From Rhizoclosmatium globosum (taxonomy: Eukaryota; Chytridiomycota; Chytridiomycetes; Chytridiales; Chytriomycetaceae): DNA of 64,000 nucleotides. The stretch is from contig MCGO01000166.1 of assembly GCA_002104985.1 (NCBI GenBank), forward strand, positions 20,570-84,569, written 5' to 3'. A program made the translations under genes and the position numbers. Of the stretch, positions 35,019 to 47,368 are shown piece by piece (positions within the stretch are counted from its first letter, which is position 1; each line of letters begins with the position of its first letter). Below the pieces are notes generated by a model. The model was not told the DNA's origin. It worked only from the letters and a program-made list of their open reading frames with translations, and made no database searches.

Positions 35019-35965
35019 TCAGAATATGCTTGATTTGTGCTGATGATGTTGAACGATTTGATTGGCTTTCGTCATCTCCAATTTCAAATTTTCATCCAGT
35101 CCATTCATGAAGCCCTCATCTTTTCTGCATCCTGCCACTCCTTCTATGTGCATGCGCTGAGGTCTGACAGATTGATAGACAGTTTCGAAGGAGATGCGAC
35201 TCGTTTCCTTTGCATATGCGACAGGTTGGTGGCCATCGAAACTGATGTTGACAGTTACTGAGTGTTGAAGCAGCTCCAAGCTGTTTGAATGGTAGTTGGC
35301 GCCGTTTTGATTCAAGTCTTTGACGCCAATGTCGAGCTTCGGGTAACGGTGTCGACTGATATGAGAGTGCCTCAAAATCCTCATCTTGACAATGGCATAC
35401 TACAATGTTGAATACAGTATCACAATCCAGAAACAATATTGTTTCGAGAGTTCATGAAACTAACAGGCATCAACCCAACTGGAAAGAACGGTCCGTCCGT
35501 TGGTATTCATTCCTGACGACGAAACCTCGACAACATTGTCACTACAAAGTAGCGATTATTGTTTAAGGAACAAGAAAAGACTTACTTCAATCTGCTTCCT
35601 CGAACTTATTGGAATATAGTTGTCAAAGTAGAGCCAACTGGCCATCAATTCTCCAACTTGACTACAAGAAAGCAGTTATTGTACTTTATCCACGATTGAA
35701 CTCACTTTGCTTCCGAATCTTCTAATCTTGGAGCTGGACGCTATTCAGTCACAATTGTTGTCAAACTGGAGCGAACTTGCGTTTGATCCTCTCGAATCTC
35801 CTAAACTTGGAATTGGCCGCTTCAGTCACAATCTCAAATCCAACAACAGCAATCAGAGAAGCTGTCGTTTCTGAACCTCCTTACAAACACCCAAATAGTC
35901 CACGCACAGCAGTTATGGATGAAAATAACTTGTATCCATGTGGATGTGACTCTGTAATCATTTAG
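35019..35965 (-). CDS. Putative multi-exon gene, possibly decayed
   Basis: Intron-like structures stand out on the minus strand: GTAAGTCTTTTC..TTTGTAG near 35585-35540, GTGAGTTCAATC..CTTGTAG near 35705-35660, and GTTAGTTTCATG..ATTGTAG near 35465-35400. The exon after the last one is open for about 100 codons (DEDFEALSYQSTPLPEARHW). It contains a zinc-knuckle-like spacing C-x2-C-x5-H-x4-C (CRICKGNESHLLRNC). An overlapping frame is open over the same bases. Upstream exons do not join in one frame, so this may be a pseudogene. No family assigned. Confidence 0.35.
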
Positions 35966-36261
35966 ACTGCCGAAACAAGAGTGATTGTCAGGGTTCTGAA
36001 AATCAGGGAGACGGAGCACAACAGCGACAACCCATCTCATCCTTTGGCGAAAGTATGAAGCAGAAACAAAATGGGCTGTGCTCAATTTCAGAGGTGTCGG
36101 GCGGAGTTGCACATTGAAATGCTGAAGGCAAGAGAAGATTGTTGCATCAGCCATGAATCTGTTGGTAGTCAAGTATCACCTCTGTCATATAAGTCAAGCC
36201 AGCTACAGTATTGAGTAGAATTCGCGAGTCCAATCTTTCCAGTCAATGATGAGGCCACACG

Positions 36262-36775
36262 TTGGCAGAATCAAAGAGTGGTATGGGGTTCTTCTTTCAA
36301 CTCGCGTTTGCTAAAACCGTCGCATTTGATAAGATGTTGAAATACAAAGACGAATATTACCATGAATGCCGTCCGTGTTCAATAATCGAGAGCCACACAC
36401 TCCAACAGCCAAGTATCACAGTCATCGTTGTCCAATCTCTCAGAAACATTACAGCAGGCCGCGACACCAGGATGCGAAGTAAAATGTTTCCCAAACTGAT
36501 TTGCGACATTCCGAATGCCGACATCTGGAGCTTTGGTGTGTCGTTACTGAAGTTGGCTGGAGATTTGTTGCTGCAATATTGTTGTGTGGTGGAATGGTGA
36601 ACTATTGTTTGATGAGGAGCTGAATGGTACCATGGTTGGGCAGCAACATCAACAAATCTATTTTCGAGTACTAGTAGTTGGTCCAGCTGCGGTTGATGGA
36701 TGGATTCGAGTCAAGTTGAGTGAGTGGCGGAGAGAAGGCGTCGTTGGTTCTCCTTCAATGTGTGGTCTTTGAGGC
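36262..36775 (+). pseudogene. Protein-kinase-like C-lobe remnant
   Basis: The frame from 36262 contains ADIWSFGVSLLKLAG, which matches kinase subdomain IX (D-x-W-S-x-G), where the Asp stabilises the catalytic loop. A second frame after 36584 carries GELLFDEELNGTM, placed where kinases have the GxxxF(D/P) segment. The N-lobe (glycine loop, lysine) and the HRD and DFG motifs are missing, and the two pieces are in different frames. Probably a broken 3' end of a kinase gene, or an exon separated by an intron near 36585. Confidence 0.45.
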
Positions 36776-37737
36776 TTCTTTCAGTCAATGAATATTGTTT
36801 GATGGTATTAGTGACGTGATGGATGCGATGCTGTTGCTGTTGAGTGTGAGTGAATGCAGTTTGGCATCACCCACCCACGCGTGTGTCATCACAGAGCCAC
36901 AGCTTTCCGCGACTTTTCTCTGTTTGAAGATTGGATGTTGGATGGCGAAACGCGAATGCACTATTGGTTGACTGCTTGAGTGGATGGTGATGTTGTTAGC
37001 GTACGTGGTGGTGCTACGTCCGAGTTTTTCTTTCTTTCCTTCATTGAATTTGCGATATCGTGTGTAATGTACTTAATAAATTAAACGATCGTATCTGTTA
37101 AGTAAAGGAGAGGTAAATCACACCATAGTTTGCTTTGGCGGTGCAAACCTCGGATTTCGGAACCATGAGATACAGTCACCATTGCCAAGTAGCAAATAGT
37201 ATCAAATATTATGGAAAGCGTGTGCAAAAGTATATATCTGGTAAGATGATTAACACTCTATTCATAATTTTAAGGCTCACATCAGTCCCAAACCCATGAG
37301 CTTCAATTGAAGCCACACAACTAATCGCTGACTTCCGGAAATTGATATGAATTTACGGAAAGAAAATAAAGAACAAAGAAAGTCAAAACTCTGCACTGTG
37401 CGTATCTGGAGAACACAAATGAGGTGGGGATTTCTTTCAAAACAAACACAAAACCATATTTTACGCCCGGATACCTGTCAGACTCACCGCGCCAACACCA
37501 TGCACGCTGCTCGTCGCATTTTAAGTCGCTCTCAGCAGAGAAAGCTTGCAAAGGCAAAACTCCATGGAATGCGTGGAACATTGAGGTTGGTTTACTTGTT
37601 ATTATAAGCCGCATTCTCAACTGCTTTTAAGCTGTCCGCCTAAAGTCCAGTCCAGTCATGCCATAGAGAAATGTCTCGCTCAGCCTCTAGAACGCGAAGT
37701 CGTTAGTCAGTTTATTCACTCACTTCAAACGCTAACA
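36776..37737. other. Intergenic and presumed cyclin promoter region
   Basis: A short ORF at 37499 (MHAARRILSRSQQRKLAKAK) is basic and Arg-rich, like a small organelle-targeted peptide, but has no other support. Bases 37660-37735 contain a donor-like GTTAGTCAG just before the cyclin start, so a 5' UTR intron is possible. Nothing else recognised. Confidence 0.3.
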
Positions 37738-39218
37738 ATGGGTATGCAGGACTTGCTGCTTCCGATTAAGAACTTGTCACCGGTTGCCCTTCTCGGTAAG
37801 TAACCATTGACCCAAACCGTTCAACTGACCACTTTTAACATTTTAGCGCTCTACGCCGACGAAGATGATAACCTTGAAACGGAACGACTTCAACTCCTCC
37901 GAACCAGAAACCTGCCAGTTGAATACCCGCCAATCACCAATGCGGTCTTCACATTTGGAACCGACAACAAATATACATTTGTCTTTTCAGCTTCGCCCAT
38001 CCAAGATGTGAAGTGTCATTTGCTTTCCCATCCAGACCGATCCCTCCACTTACTGCTGCTGATGTTATTTCCTGTTCAGGAACTTCAGGTAAGTCCTTAT
38101 TGACAAATATTGCATCTCATTCGCATTGCAGAACGCCAACTTGAAAAGATTCATCAAAAAGCTGACAAGACTTCAAGACGTGGAAGACGAGTTCCAGTCA
38201 AAAGTGTCATTGATGCAACCGAACACCAATGTCAGTGACTGCGCGCTGATGCTTGCGTGTAGTTGGATAGGCGAAGTAGTGTTTTGGTTCTATGTTAACT
38301 TGTCGATTTATTTACTACTGTTTAGGTTTGTACATTCTTGAATTACAGCAGACAGACATACCAGATCTCAATCGCACTGTTCCACTTTTGTCTCTCCAAG
38401 TTTCATGACCTTGACAAGCAAGATTTCCAAGTTGTTGGGGCAGCATTGATTTTAATTGCAGCTAAACTTGAGGTAACTTCAAATCCTTATGTTCGCAATT
38501 TAAGTTGTTTCCAGGACTCAGCATGTCTCATTACTGTTGAAGAGGTAGCATATTGGTCAGAAAATAAGGAAGACGATTGTTTGACAATTATGCATTTTGA
38601 AGGGCTGTTTCTGTGTAATGTAAGTTTCACATATGTCATTCAACATAGTAACTCATACTCGTGAATAGGGAGAAGGATCCGTATCTTTGAATGTAATAAC
38701 AGCATTTGAATGGTTCATGATGTATTACCAGCTGTATCAGTTCTGCATCACGCAGTCGTTTAACTTGGAGGCAATTGAGCCGTACGAAAACAAACAAATG
38801 GATTCAGCAATGCGCATTATGGATCTCATTATCACGGAAACCAAGTTTGCTCAATATCGTTTGAGCTTGCTGGCTGCTGCTTTGTTTTCCATTGGGTCTG
38901 GCTGCACTGATGATGGTAAGCTTACGTCCCAACAAAAACCAAATACTAACCTCAAGCTTTAGCCATGATCACAAACTGTACTGGCTACAAAAAAGTTCAA
39001 ATCCAGGAAATTCTTCTACTCGTTGAAGAGTTTGCCAGTGTTTGGGATCTGGTGAATTACAGTTATCCAACGAAGGGAGAGTATTCGTGGGTTCAACCCA
39101 CGTTAGCAATCACCGTTGACGAGCTGGTAAAATACCCTTTCCATTGTACTTATCTCTCTTAATAGCTGTGTAACAGGTGGTCCAATACCAGAATGATCAA
39201 AATCAATCTCAAGGTTGA
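37738..39218 (+). CDS. Divergent cyclin (cyclin A/B/E-like fold)
   Basis: Eight exons: 37738-37795, 37847-38088, 38132-38278, 38326-38472, 38515-38619, 38669-38915, 38963-39126 and 39177-39218. They add up to 1152 nt, one uninterrupted frame of 383 codons plus TGA; all introns are 38-51 bp GT-AG. The start MGMQDLLLPIKNL is the first ATG in frame. The cyclin box begins with WIGEVV and continues SRQTYQISIALFHFCLSKF, then FQVVGAALILIAAKLED, matching the family pattern (W-x-x-E-V, T-x-x-L-A-x-x-x-x-D-R-F, L-x-L-x-x-x-x-x-x-A-x-K-x-E). A second helical repeat follows (MDSAMRIMDLIITETKFAQY and SLLAAALFSIGSG). It departs from consensus in the CDK-contacting segment, so its partner and role cannot be told. 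Cell-cycle regulation is the default inference. Confidence 0.82.
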
Positions 39219-39840
39219 AGGTTGAATTCTTTGTATGGCAATGGGCGATTATATTATAAGAATTTTGGATTTGCTGAGTTTGGAATGATTTTTTGATTTT
39301 TGTCTTTTTTGGAAATATACTTGCACCCGGTTCTTATACCCCAGATACATTATTGTCTCAAGAAAGCCCTCAACTTCAAAAAGATAGGCTGTGAATAATT
39401 TTAATTCACACGGAACACCCATTTAAGCAAACCGAGCAACGCAACCTCTGGCCAAAGAAGAACGTCCCAACAAAGTCCTTCAATACTTAACCATCCATAC
39501 ACTATTACCTCCATCATTGTCTCCATTCTTATATTTTCCACAAACGTTTTTGGTAGACTCAACGTTGAGAGTCATGAGCGACTGACATTCCGCTTGAGTA
39601 AGTTTCAGTTTCGTCTGTTGGTGCGAAGGTGGTCAAAGATCCTTCCAAACTCGAGCAAAGCCTTCAATCGAGTAGAAATTAAGGCAATGACAGTGTCTAT
39701 GGTATCAACTGTATCCATTGCAATGTGGTGGTGGAGACCTTGCTTCATTTTCTTTGGCCAACATCAGAAGCCAAACTGAAACGAATGCAATATGGATTCA
39801 ATTTTGAGCTTCTTGTGCATAAGCGGCAAATTTGTCATCA
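39219..39840. other. Intergenic, left border of duplication copy 2
   Basis: 3' flank of the cyclin gene with no supported gene. It ends at the sharp junction 'atcaagaatac' where duplicated sequence starts. Confidence 0.4.
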
Positions 39841-39923
39841 AGAATACAATCAATAATGTGTAAAACTTTAAAGAGATGATTTGTTTTATTAATCGCATTT
39901 ATTTCTATTCTAACAAAACATAG

Positions 39924-40097
39924 CAGTAAGGAGGGCGATCTCTTCCGGCACCAAGCAGTATGAGGGTTGCCTATTGCCAGAGCCCTCGCGGTCTATACTG
40001 GTCTCGATGTGTCGAAGCAGCAACCGAAGTTGCCCCCGTGTAAATGGACGTAGAGGAAGTCTCAGGGTCTACCAGACCACCGCCAGTAACTCCTTAC
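39924..40097. repeat. TIR hairpin element, copy 2A
   Basis: Partner of 4037-4210 within the second duplicate; differs by a few single-base substitutions (for example in the GGTCTCGATG and GACCACCGCC segments). Ends and stem sequences are preserved. Confidence 0.65.
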
Positions 40098-40177
40098 AAG
40101 CAATAAATGAAGATAAAAGTAGAGGGTTTGGTAGCTGAGGGAGAGGGAGAAACCCATAAAGAAGAAAAACTGTAACT

Positions 40178-40355
40178 CCAGTAAGGAGGGCGATCTCTTC
40201 CGGCACCGAGTAGTATGAGGGATGCCTATTGCCAGAGCCCTCGCGGTCTATACTGGTCCCGATGTGTCGAAGCAGCAACCGAAGTTGCCCCCGTGTAAAT
40301 GGACGTAGAGGAAGTCTCAGGGTCTACCAGACCATCGCCAACCACTCCTTACTGG
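40178..40355. repeat. TIR hairpin element, copy 2B
   Basis: Partner of 4291-4468, retaining the perfect 11-bp inverted terminus CCAGTAAGGAG / CTCCTTACTGG. Bases 40356-40668 are the duplicated upstream region of the acidic gene. Confidence 0.7.
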
Positions 40356-40668
40356 ATATAAGAAGACAAGTAGTAAATATAATAGGAGACTAATGGTTTT
40401 CTTGTAGACTGATGACAGTTTGAAGCTGACGTCCAAGTGAATGTCCCAAGTTGTTGACGCGTGAAGCTGCTGTCCACCGAGCCACTTTTCCTATGATAGA
40501 CGTCGAACCTGGCTATCTACAGCATGTAAAGTTAGTCAGGAATCTTCAGTAGCGGAGGGAGGGTGGTACTTCCTTCGTCTGTTTCTCTGACAGTTTTGTT
40601 TCGAACTTTCATAATTGTCAATTGCTCATCCACACAAGTCTGTCAAACTCGTCCACAACAACTAGCAA

Positions 40669-41773
40669 ATGGCACCGCAAGCAAAGAGTACCATTAACAA
40701 ATTCAAAAGCGTTAAAGATTGGAGGAAAACGCATGTCAAACACAGGTATTTATGTCTCAACTTCATCATGTTCTTCTCACCATCGTTCTCTATCGAACAG
40801 GGCAACCATCCTTCCAAAAACCATCATAAACATTTCTGAGCTTACTCGACGCTCTACTGAAGTAGTTCCTGTTTCTTTGTCTGCTGTGCTACCTATTTTT
40901 GTTGGAAGTCATTGAAGTCAAGGAGCCCATGATTACAGACAAACAGCAGGTGTGGCTGACTAAAACAGCAAACAGTATCGCAAAGGAACACGAATTACTA
41001 AATTCCCGTGGAGAAAAGGTTAAAAACGCGTCGTTTCAATCTTACGCAACGACTGACATTGCTGATAGAAATACTCCAGTACTGAGTGTACATCTGGCCT
41101 CTTTTCACTCAGCGCTCTCGCAAGCAATGAAATTTATCTTGAACCAAAGCTGCGTCAGAATGATTGTTCTTCGAGTAAACCATTGGAGTCAGAACATGAA
41201 CATGGGGACAATGAATGGGATGTCTCCTCAGAAGCATCTGAGTATTCGCAGTCGCAAGAAGGACTTGAATTCGAGCTGGGAAGAGGAATTGATGTACTTA
41301 GTGTCGTGAAAGCCCAGAGCCATCGTTATACATACCATGATATTTTTGGAAGTGATGAAGAGGATGAAAATGATGGGGAAGAAACCTCACAAACTTTGGA
41401 TGGAATGAGCAACGCAGTGGACGCGGTGGCTTCGGAGAGTTCCATGGTTGCTGAAGATGTACCGTCTGAAGCGACAGGATCTAATATTGACGACGACTGC
41501 GTATCTGTCATCGAATCAGACTTTTCGGACGTGTTTGACGAATTTGGAGAAATGGTTGACGTTTGTTGGAGGGATAATTCCCCTGAAACTCTTTGTGAAA
41601 ACAATACGGGAGAAGAAGACGACGAAGTATGTGAAGTAGGGGATACAGCAATCTCATATCAAACTCGAGTACTTTACGACTCCTTGATGGCTAGCCGGAA
41701 CCTTCCATCCAGCAAACTTCACGATGTTCAGCTAACTGAGTTTCGACGCCATATTCTTTCGTTTGTTGCTTGA
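40669..41773 (+). pseudogene. Acidic protein gene, copy 2 (5-nt frameshift)
   Basis: The same three-exon layout as 4783-5892: start ATG 40669, first intron at the same place, last exon ending at TGA 41773. Near 40897 copy 1 has ATTTTAACAATGTTGG and this copy has ATTTTTGTTGG, a net loss of 5 nt, which shifts the frame inside exon 2 and gives a stop a few codons later (FVGSH*). The last exon remains open (about 196 codons) and keeps almost all residues of copy 1, including the GSDEEDENDGEE acidic run. The loss is therefore recent, or the last exon is translated from an internal start. Confidence 0.7.
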
Positions 41774-42230
41774 TTGATTTCTTTATAAGTGGAATAAATC
41801 TGATATCCTTTTCGCCCCTGACAAAGTCTGAATGACAACCACTGAGCCAATCACTACTGCTACCAGTATCAACGCAATGTGCCTATACGTCTACAAAAAC
41901 ACATCAAAAAAAGTAAGCTGCATATTGAAGTTGCTTTTTGCGCCCAATCTGACACAAAATTCTTTACAGAGCTTGTAATAAGGCAAACAACCAAATACGT
42001 TGCAACTGAGGCTTGAAGATTGCAACAGCAGTACCTCCACTTTTAGTGTCTTCCAGTATTCTATATCATGAATGTGTTGCATGTAATTATTTGGCTACAA
42101 TATCAAGAGAATCGCTGAACTGGACCTGTGGTTCTGATTTTGCACACAGCAGATAGATTTATTTCATGAAGGAGGTTTAAAAGAAATAAGAAAAAAGAAT
42201 AAACTCCGATGCTCGCATCTGCCTCCGTGC

Positions 42231-43578
42231 TCACCAACTGGCCTTTCGCCACGATCTCAAAATTTCCTCCGCTGCAGCCACCATCGCATGGTTCTGCTCA
42301 ATTTCAACCAGTCGGCGTTCACCTTGAATCTTCCAACCCAGCAACACCACAGTTTCCTCTGTCAGTTCAGCGACTCTCGCACCAAGGACTTGTACTTGTA
42401 ATTCTTGGGTTTCCAAACGCAAATTGAAGTCAATTTGGGCATTAATTGCCTTGGCTCGGAGGTCTGCATTCTCGGCTCGCATCTCACTATTTTCAGCATG
42501 AATCTCTACATTTTCGGCTCTTAATTCTGAGATCTGGTAGCCTTGAGTGGACATCATTCTCTTGAGATCTGCAATATCCTGCTCAACTGGGCTAAGGATT
42601 CTATACCGAGAAGTTAGAAATTGTTCCGTAGTTATAATCACTGGCTTACCTTCTCGGTTTCATTTTTTTACTAAGGTGGGTGGAGTAGGACAAACTAGTA
42701 ATGGATTGAGATGTTAGTTATAATCACTGGCTTACCTTTTCGGTTCCATGTTACTAGCAGTGGATTGAGATGTAACAATGGCTTCAACAGAGCTCGAAGA
42801 AATTTTGTCTGGCGTAAATCCCGTTGGTTTTGCGAATGGTGGGATAGTAACAGATTCTTGGACTCTTGGGACATCACACTCAACAGATCTATTCAAACGT
42901 ATGAGTCAACTTGATAACGTAACAACGTAATAAAGAGAGAACTTTACCCTGTAGATAAAGTAGTATGGTCTGACTCTGACGAACTTGCACAAACGGAATA
43001 TCTCACTGGCTTCATTTGCGGCTCAACAATTAACAGTTCTGGAATATTTGGAGTTTCACAAGCAACCGACCTATTTATTATAATATGTGTAAGTTCAACG
43101 TGACAGCAGGATGTAAAAAACGTACAGCGATGCAAAAATATGGTCTTTGATCAACGAACTTTGTTCTACTGTATGCTCATTTGGCGCAAATTTGGGAGTG
43201 TCTTCATGTGGGTTGATGTTGATGGAGCTTAAAGGTTGGAACAACATGAGACTTCGATTATGCAGATAAATAATGGAAGCAATCACCTCATAGAAATAGC
43301 TTGTTGGTCGTTGCACCTGTTGGATAATAGGGAAGGGGTTGTAGTTGGGCGTTCAGCAGATGCTGTGTTTGGCATTTTTGGTGGAAGATTAATGAGGGAA
43401 AGATTGATGGGGGAAACACGAATCCTTTGTCCAACTTTCACGTGATATAGCTTTGTTTAATTCTGGGGAAAAATAAGTACGTCCAGCTAGCATACTGTCA
43501 GCAAATGGAGGAGCGTTACGGCAAGAGTGCACTATGGAAGCAAAAGATTGAGCAGACTCAATGCGAACGGTCAAGGTG
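42231..43578 (-). CDS. Coiled-coil protein, copy 2
   Basis: Exon structure and frames are as in copy 1 (6343-7690), with the same introns and the same duplicated donor segment near 42655 and 42735. The coiled-coil exon (42231-42641) is open and differs by a handful of residues (for example IHAENSE for IRAENSE, LLGWKIQ for LQGWKIQ). No stop distinguishes it from copy 1, so both could be expressed. Function unknown. Confidence 0.55.
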
Positions 43579-43861
43579 AATCATTACCTATGCATTATTG
43601 ATTTGTGAGGACAGAGTTGATACGAAGTGAGTTGCGTGCAAAAGCGTGAATTTGAGTAGGACCGGTGGAGTGAGAACAATCGAAACGACACAGTCCTCCA
43701 CCCCGGCCCTATTCCCAATTGACGTTCTCTCCTTCCTTCCACCAACCATTGAATTGATTCCGGGCTGAAGTCGGTCGATTTGGAATACATTTCAGGTTGT
43801 TATGACCAAGATGGGTGTCATAACAAACTGGAATATGGACTGAATCGACTGAAGTCAGGTA

Positions 43862-44230
43862 TCATTCAAATCGGTAGGTGTCGGAGGGAAAGGGGATGGA
43901 AACGAGAAGTTGATTGGAGGTCCGGGTCGTGTTATACGATGATCTGGTGAGTTGGGAAGAAGTGGTCATATAAAAATGAGGAGAAAAAATTTTCAAATTA
44001 CCAACGAGATGAGACACAACCCAGACACACTTCAATCGATGATCGGATTTGTAATTGACTCTTCTGACAGAACATGATGGATTCCAACCTCCCGGCACTA
44101 TCACCGGCACTATCACGACTGGCGCAACTAATGGCATTTGAAGAAGCATCGTACGTAAGAAGCGTCTTGATACAATATGGCATATGCCGGAATTCAGGCT
44201 GTACGTTGGACTATTACTCATGAATTTCAA
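43862..44230 (-). CDS. Small unknown exon/gene, copy 2
   Basis: Counterpart of 7974-8334. Its 5' end is longer because of a short insertion (near 44205-44220), giving a frame that starts MKFMSNSPTYSLNSGICH. The GTAATTTG donor-like site is kept. No family recognised. Confidence 0.33.
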   Translation of the reverse strand: MKFMSNSPTYSLNSGICHIVSRRFLRTMLLQMPLVAPVVIVPVIVPGGWNPSCSVRRVNYKSDHRLKCVWVVSHLVGNLKIFSPHFYMTTSSQLTRSSYNTTRTSNQLLVSIPFPSDTYRFE

Positions 44231-44769
44231 ATAATAGCACGAATCAATCTTTGGACGTCATCAGCACGTCGCTAAAGAAGCAGAATACAATCCAGATGAT
44301 AATCTGATATAATTGATGCAAGGTATGGACTAATATCAAGTGCATCCGACTTTCTATCGACTAAAATACATTGATCCAGTGCTATTGAAGCGTTTGGGGT
44401 TGAAGAAAGGGATGGACGCGAGGGAATCTGAAGCACCAATTAACATTACTGAATCAAAAGCTTCGTTTGGTAGTATCATTTAAACCAACGTCGATTGAAG
44501 TTTGTTTATATAGTTTGAATTGATGGGTAGCAGTCCTAATCAACAATAATCAGTATCACAGTGTCATCAATATACCTGAATTCACCTCGACTTTTTGTTT
44601 GAATTTTCTTCAGGAGTTAATGCAGCCTGAACTTGTTTTCTGTTTTGTATGTTCTTTGAATCGCCTCCAATTTCCAATTTTGATTGAGTCCACACCACCG
44701 CGGCATCCCACCACTCCATTCATGTGCATTCTGCAAGGTCCAACGAGATTGATTGGGGTTTTTGAAGCA

Positions 44770-45255
44770 GGCACAACTCGTTTCTTTTGACGGGGGTGTG
44801 GCTATCTCCAAACTTGTAGCGACTGGTGATTCGCGACGACGTAGCTCCAAAGGCAAAGGTGGCAGTTTCCTTCCAGATACGATTCGATTCAACTGGATTC
44901 TTGACTGACTGTGGTCCGGAGTTTCGGGCGACAGCTTCGAATGCGACTCGAACTTTGACATTGCTTTGGAAGTCCCTGCAGCCACACCTCAACTGTGTCC
45001 AGTGGCCAACACTAATGCGTCCATTGCAATTGGAGATGAATTGCTTACTGAGAGCTTATGCCTTCAGCGACGAAACGGTACCATTTTCCTCCCATCCAAC
45101 TGACCCAACCGTCAACACATCGCCACTGCAAGAAAGGTGTTACTAGTACTTGGCTCGAATTGAACTTACCTTACAACAAATACGACAAAGGAAGAACAGT
45201 CAACGGTACCATGTTCCTCTTCCAAAACGAAGACATTCGTGCTAGTCCTTGAATC
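44770..45255 (+). CDS. Unrecognised plus-strand coding segment, copy 2
   Basis: Counterpart of 8875-9360. The frame SFDGGVAISKLVATGDS is kept through SFLPDTIRFN with only substitutions, and the second segment keeps NGTIFLPSN. This mild support for coding rests on frame conservation alone; exon borders are unresolved. Confidence 0.33.
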
Positions 45256-45259
45256 CAAA

Positions 45260-47180
45260 CGTGCTCCGATGCTATCAATTTCATAGCAGTACCTACAATA
45301 CTAGAACGCTCAGCAATCAACTCTACAAAATGCGATTTGGATCGAATTTGACATTTCTGATGGTTTTAGTTGCTGTTGCAGTGCTACGAGATTTTTGGTT
45401 GCAGATTACCGCGATTCGTGGACCGTTGGCCGGTGAGGTTATTTGTGAACGTTGCTCAAGATTTAGACGTTGATGAGACTTAAAGAGACTGAGGTATTGA
45501 GTGGCCGAGCCGAGGCAATTTTGGTGATGGAAAGATGGCGGTCGCGCTATTATTCCTTGAAACTACTCAGTATGCACGGGGAACTTTCTGGATGTAATTG
45601 ATGAGTGTGGCGCGTTTTGAATCTGTGGAATGCGGCTGGATGAGAGTTGGGTTGATCGAGTGGCTGAGCGAATGTCGTTGGAACTTCAGTTCAAGGAGAT
45701 GGTGTGGTTGGCTGTAGCATATGTATGCATATGCGTTGATATAAGTGAGTAGAATGCAGTGAAAGGAGGGTTAGGAATCGCGGAATGAGATAGTTGTAGG
45801 TGGGTGACTGGATGCGAATGACAGAGGATTCACGTGTCCGTGTCCCCCAACTGGCTGAATACACTCTAGTATAGTAATTGGTGCTGTATCTCTGGTGGGT
45901 GTAGTTTGGCTGGTGGTTCCGCGAGGTGAGTGGTGTCGTGTCCGAGCTTTCTTTCTTGCCGTTCATTTGATTGATTCGCGAATATTCCCTTCAAAATAAA
46001 TAAAACGTATGCAACGTGTTTCAATGAAATTAAACAAATGAGTAATGTGTATTCGATAAATTGTGGCTGCACGTAGAGAAGTATAACAGATTAAATTAAA
46101 CGTCAGAGATAATTGAAGGATGAAAGAAGGGGACAGCACATCATTTCCATTACATCCTTTCGTGCGCGTGCTACTTCTCACGTTGAGACTTCTTTGAACA
46201 GTTGATGGAAACAATAAATAGCAAAGTACACTCCATCCACCTTGTCCCAACTGCCACCACCTTCACAACCCACCACGGACATACGTTCTTACCGCCAATG
46301 TGAATTCAGCAAGTCCCTTCGAACCAATGCCCTCCTTGGTCATGTGCAATCTGGCTGTCAAACACAATCAAGACACAGTGAAGGTAACCAGATTCTTGAT
46401 TCCGTTCCATTCTTGTTAGAGACAATAGATCTCTTTACCGGAGAACTCTCCTCGCGTGTCTGGCTCTCTTGAAGGGTACTGATGCAAAGCACTTTGAGCT
46501 TTCCCCGCCTCTCTCGGAGTATCTCCTCACACACCTGTCTAACCAATACTTTCACTCCTTAGAAGAATCCCGAGTTGCCATATTATCGAATCAAAGACTA
46601 CGTGACAACCATAACACAATCACCCGGGAAAGACAAGATTACTGAGTCTTCGTTCAAACAGTGAGAGAAGAAAGCCTTTTGAATCTACCCCGAACAAATC
46701 CGCCGTTTATTCCTCGTGACGCATTCGCTGAGCTTTCGTTCCAACAGCAAGAGAATGAAGAGGTTATGTGGACATTGAATCCACCCTCAACAATCCACCA
46801 TGGTCTATTCCCTGTGACTCAAATCCAATATCAATTGTGTTCTACATTTCGAAACTGGCCATATATAAGATACCCCTCTCCAGCATGCCAATTGCCCCTC
46901 TTCAGTACTTCTCTCTCTAGTACTCTACAATTCTTCTTCCTCCTTTCTTCTATCGTTACGCGAAGCTCCAATGTACCAATATCATAAGCTTTTAAGTCGG
47001 GCAAAGTCGCCTTGTTCCAGGATTAAATACTTGAAAGCTCTCTCTGTTGGCGTCGCACAACTCGAAATTGTGAAACCGTTATAGAATGTGAGCACACGGC
47101 AATCCCTATTTCCCTTAAATGCAACGAATATGGAGGATGTCTTGAATCGGTTGATTGATGGCTTTGTGGGCAACTCTCCT
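45260..47180. repeat. Non-coding lead block of family A, copy 2
   Basis: First part (to about 46000) matches copy 1 at 9500-10250; the remainder is closer to copy 3 at 29040-30300. The stretch 46240-46560 contains the CCACCACCTTCACAACCC landmark. No supported gene. Confidence 0.6.
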
Positions 47181-47368
47181 TGCCAACAAAACAAAGCTGG
47201 TGCATTCAACCCTTCAGTTTTGCTTTCATTTCAACACTTTCGCTTTCCGCGACATTCTTCGTATCTAATCGATTTTTTGATAGGCGACGATTTCTTTGTA
47301 TATTAAATTTTACCGAATATGAGCCGGCCAGCCACACGTCTCCCGCCCATTTCATCCTTGTCATCAAC

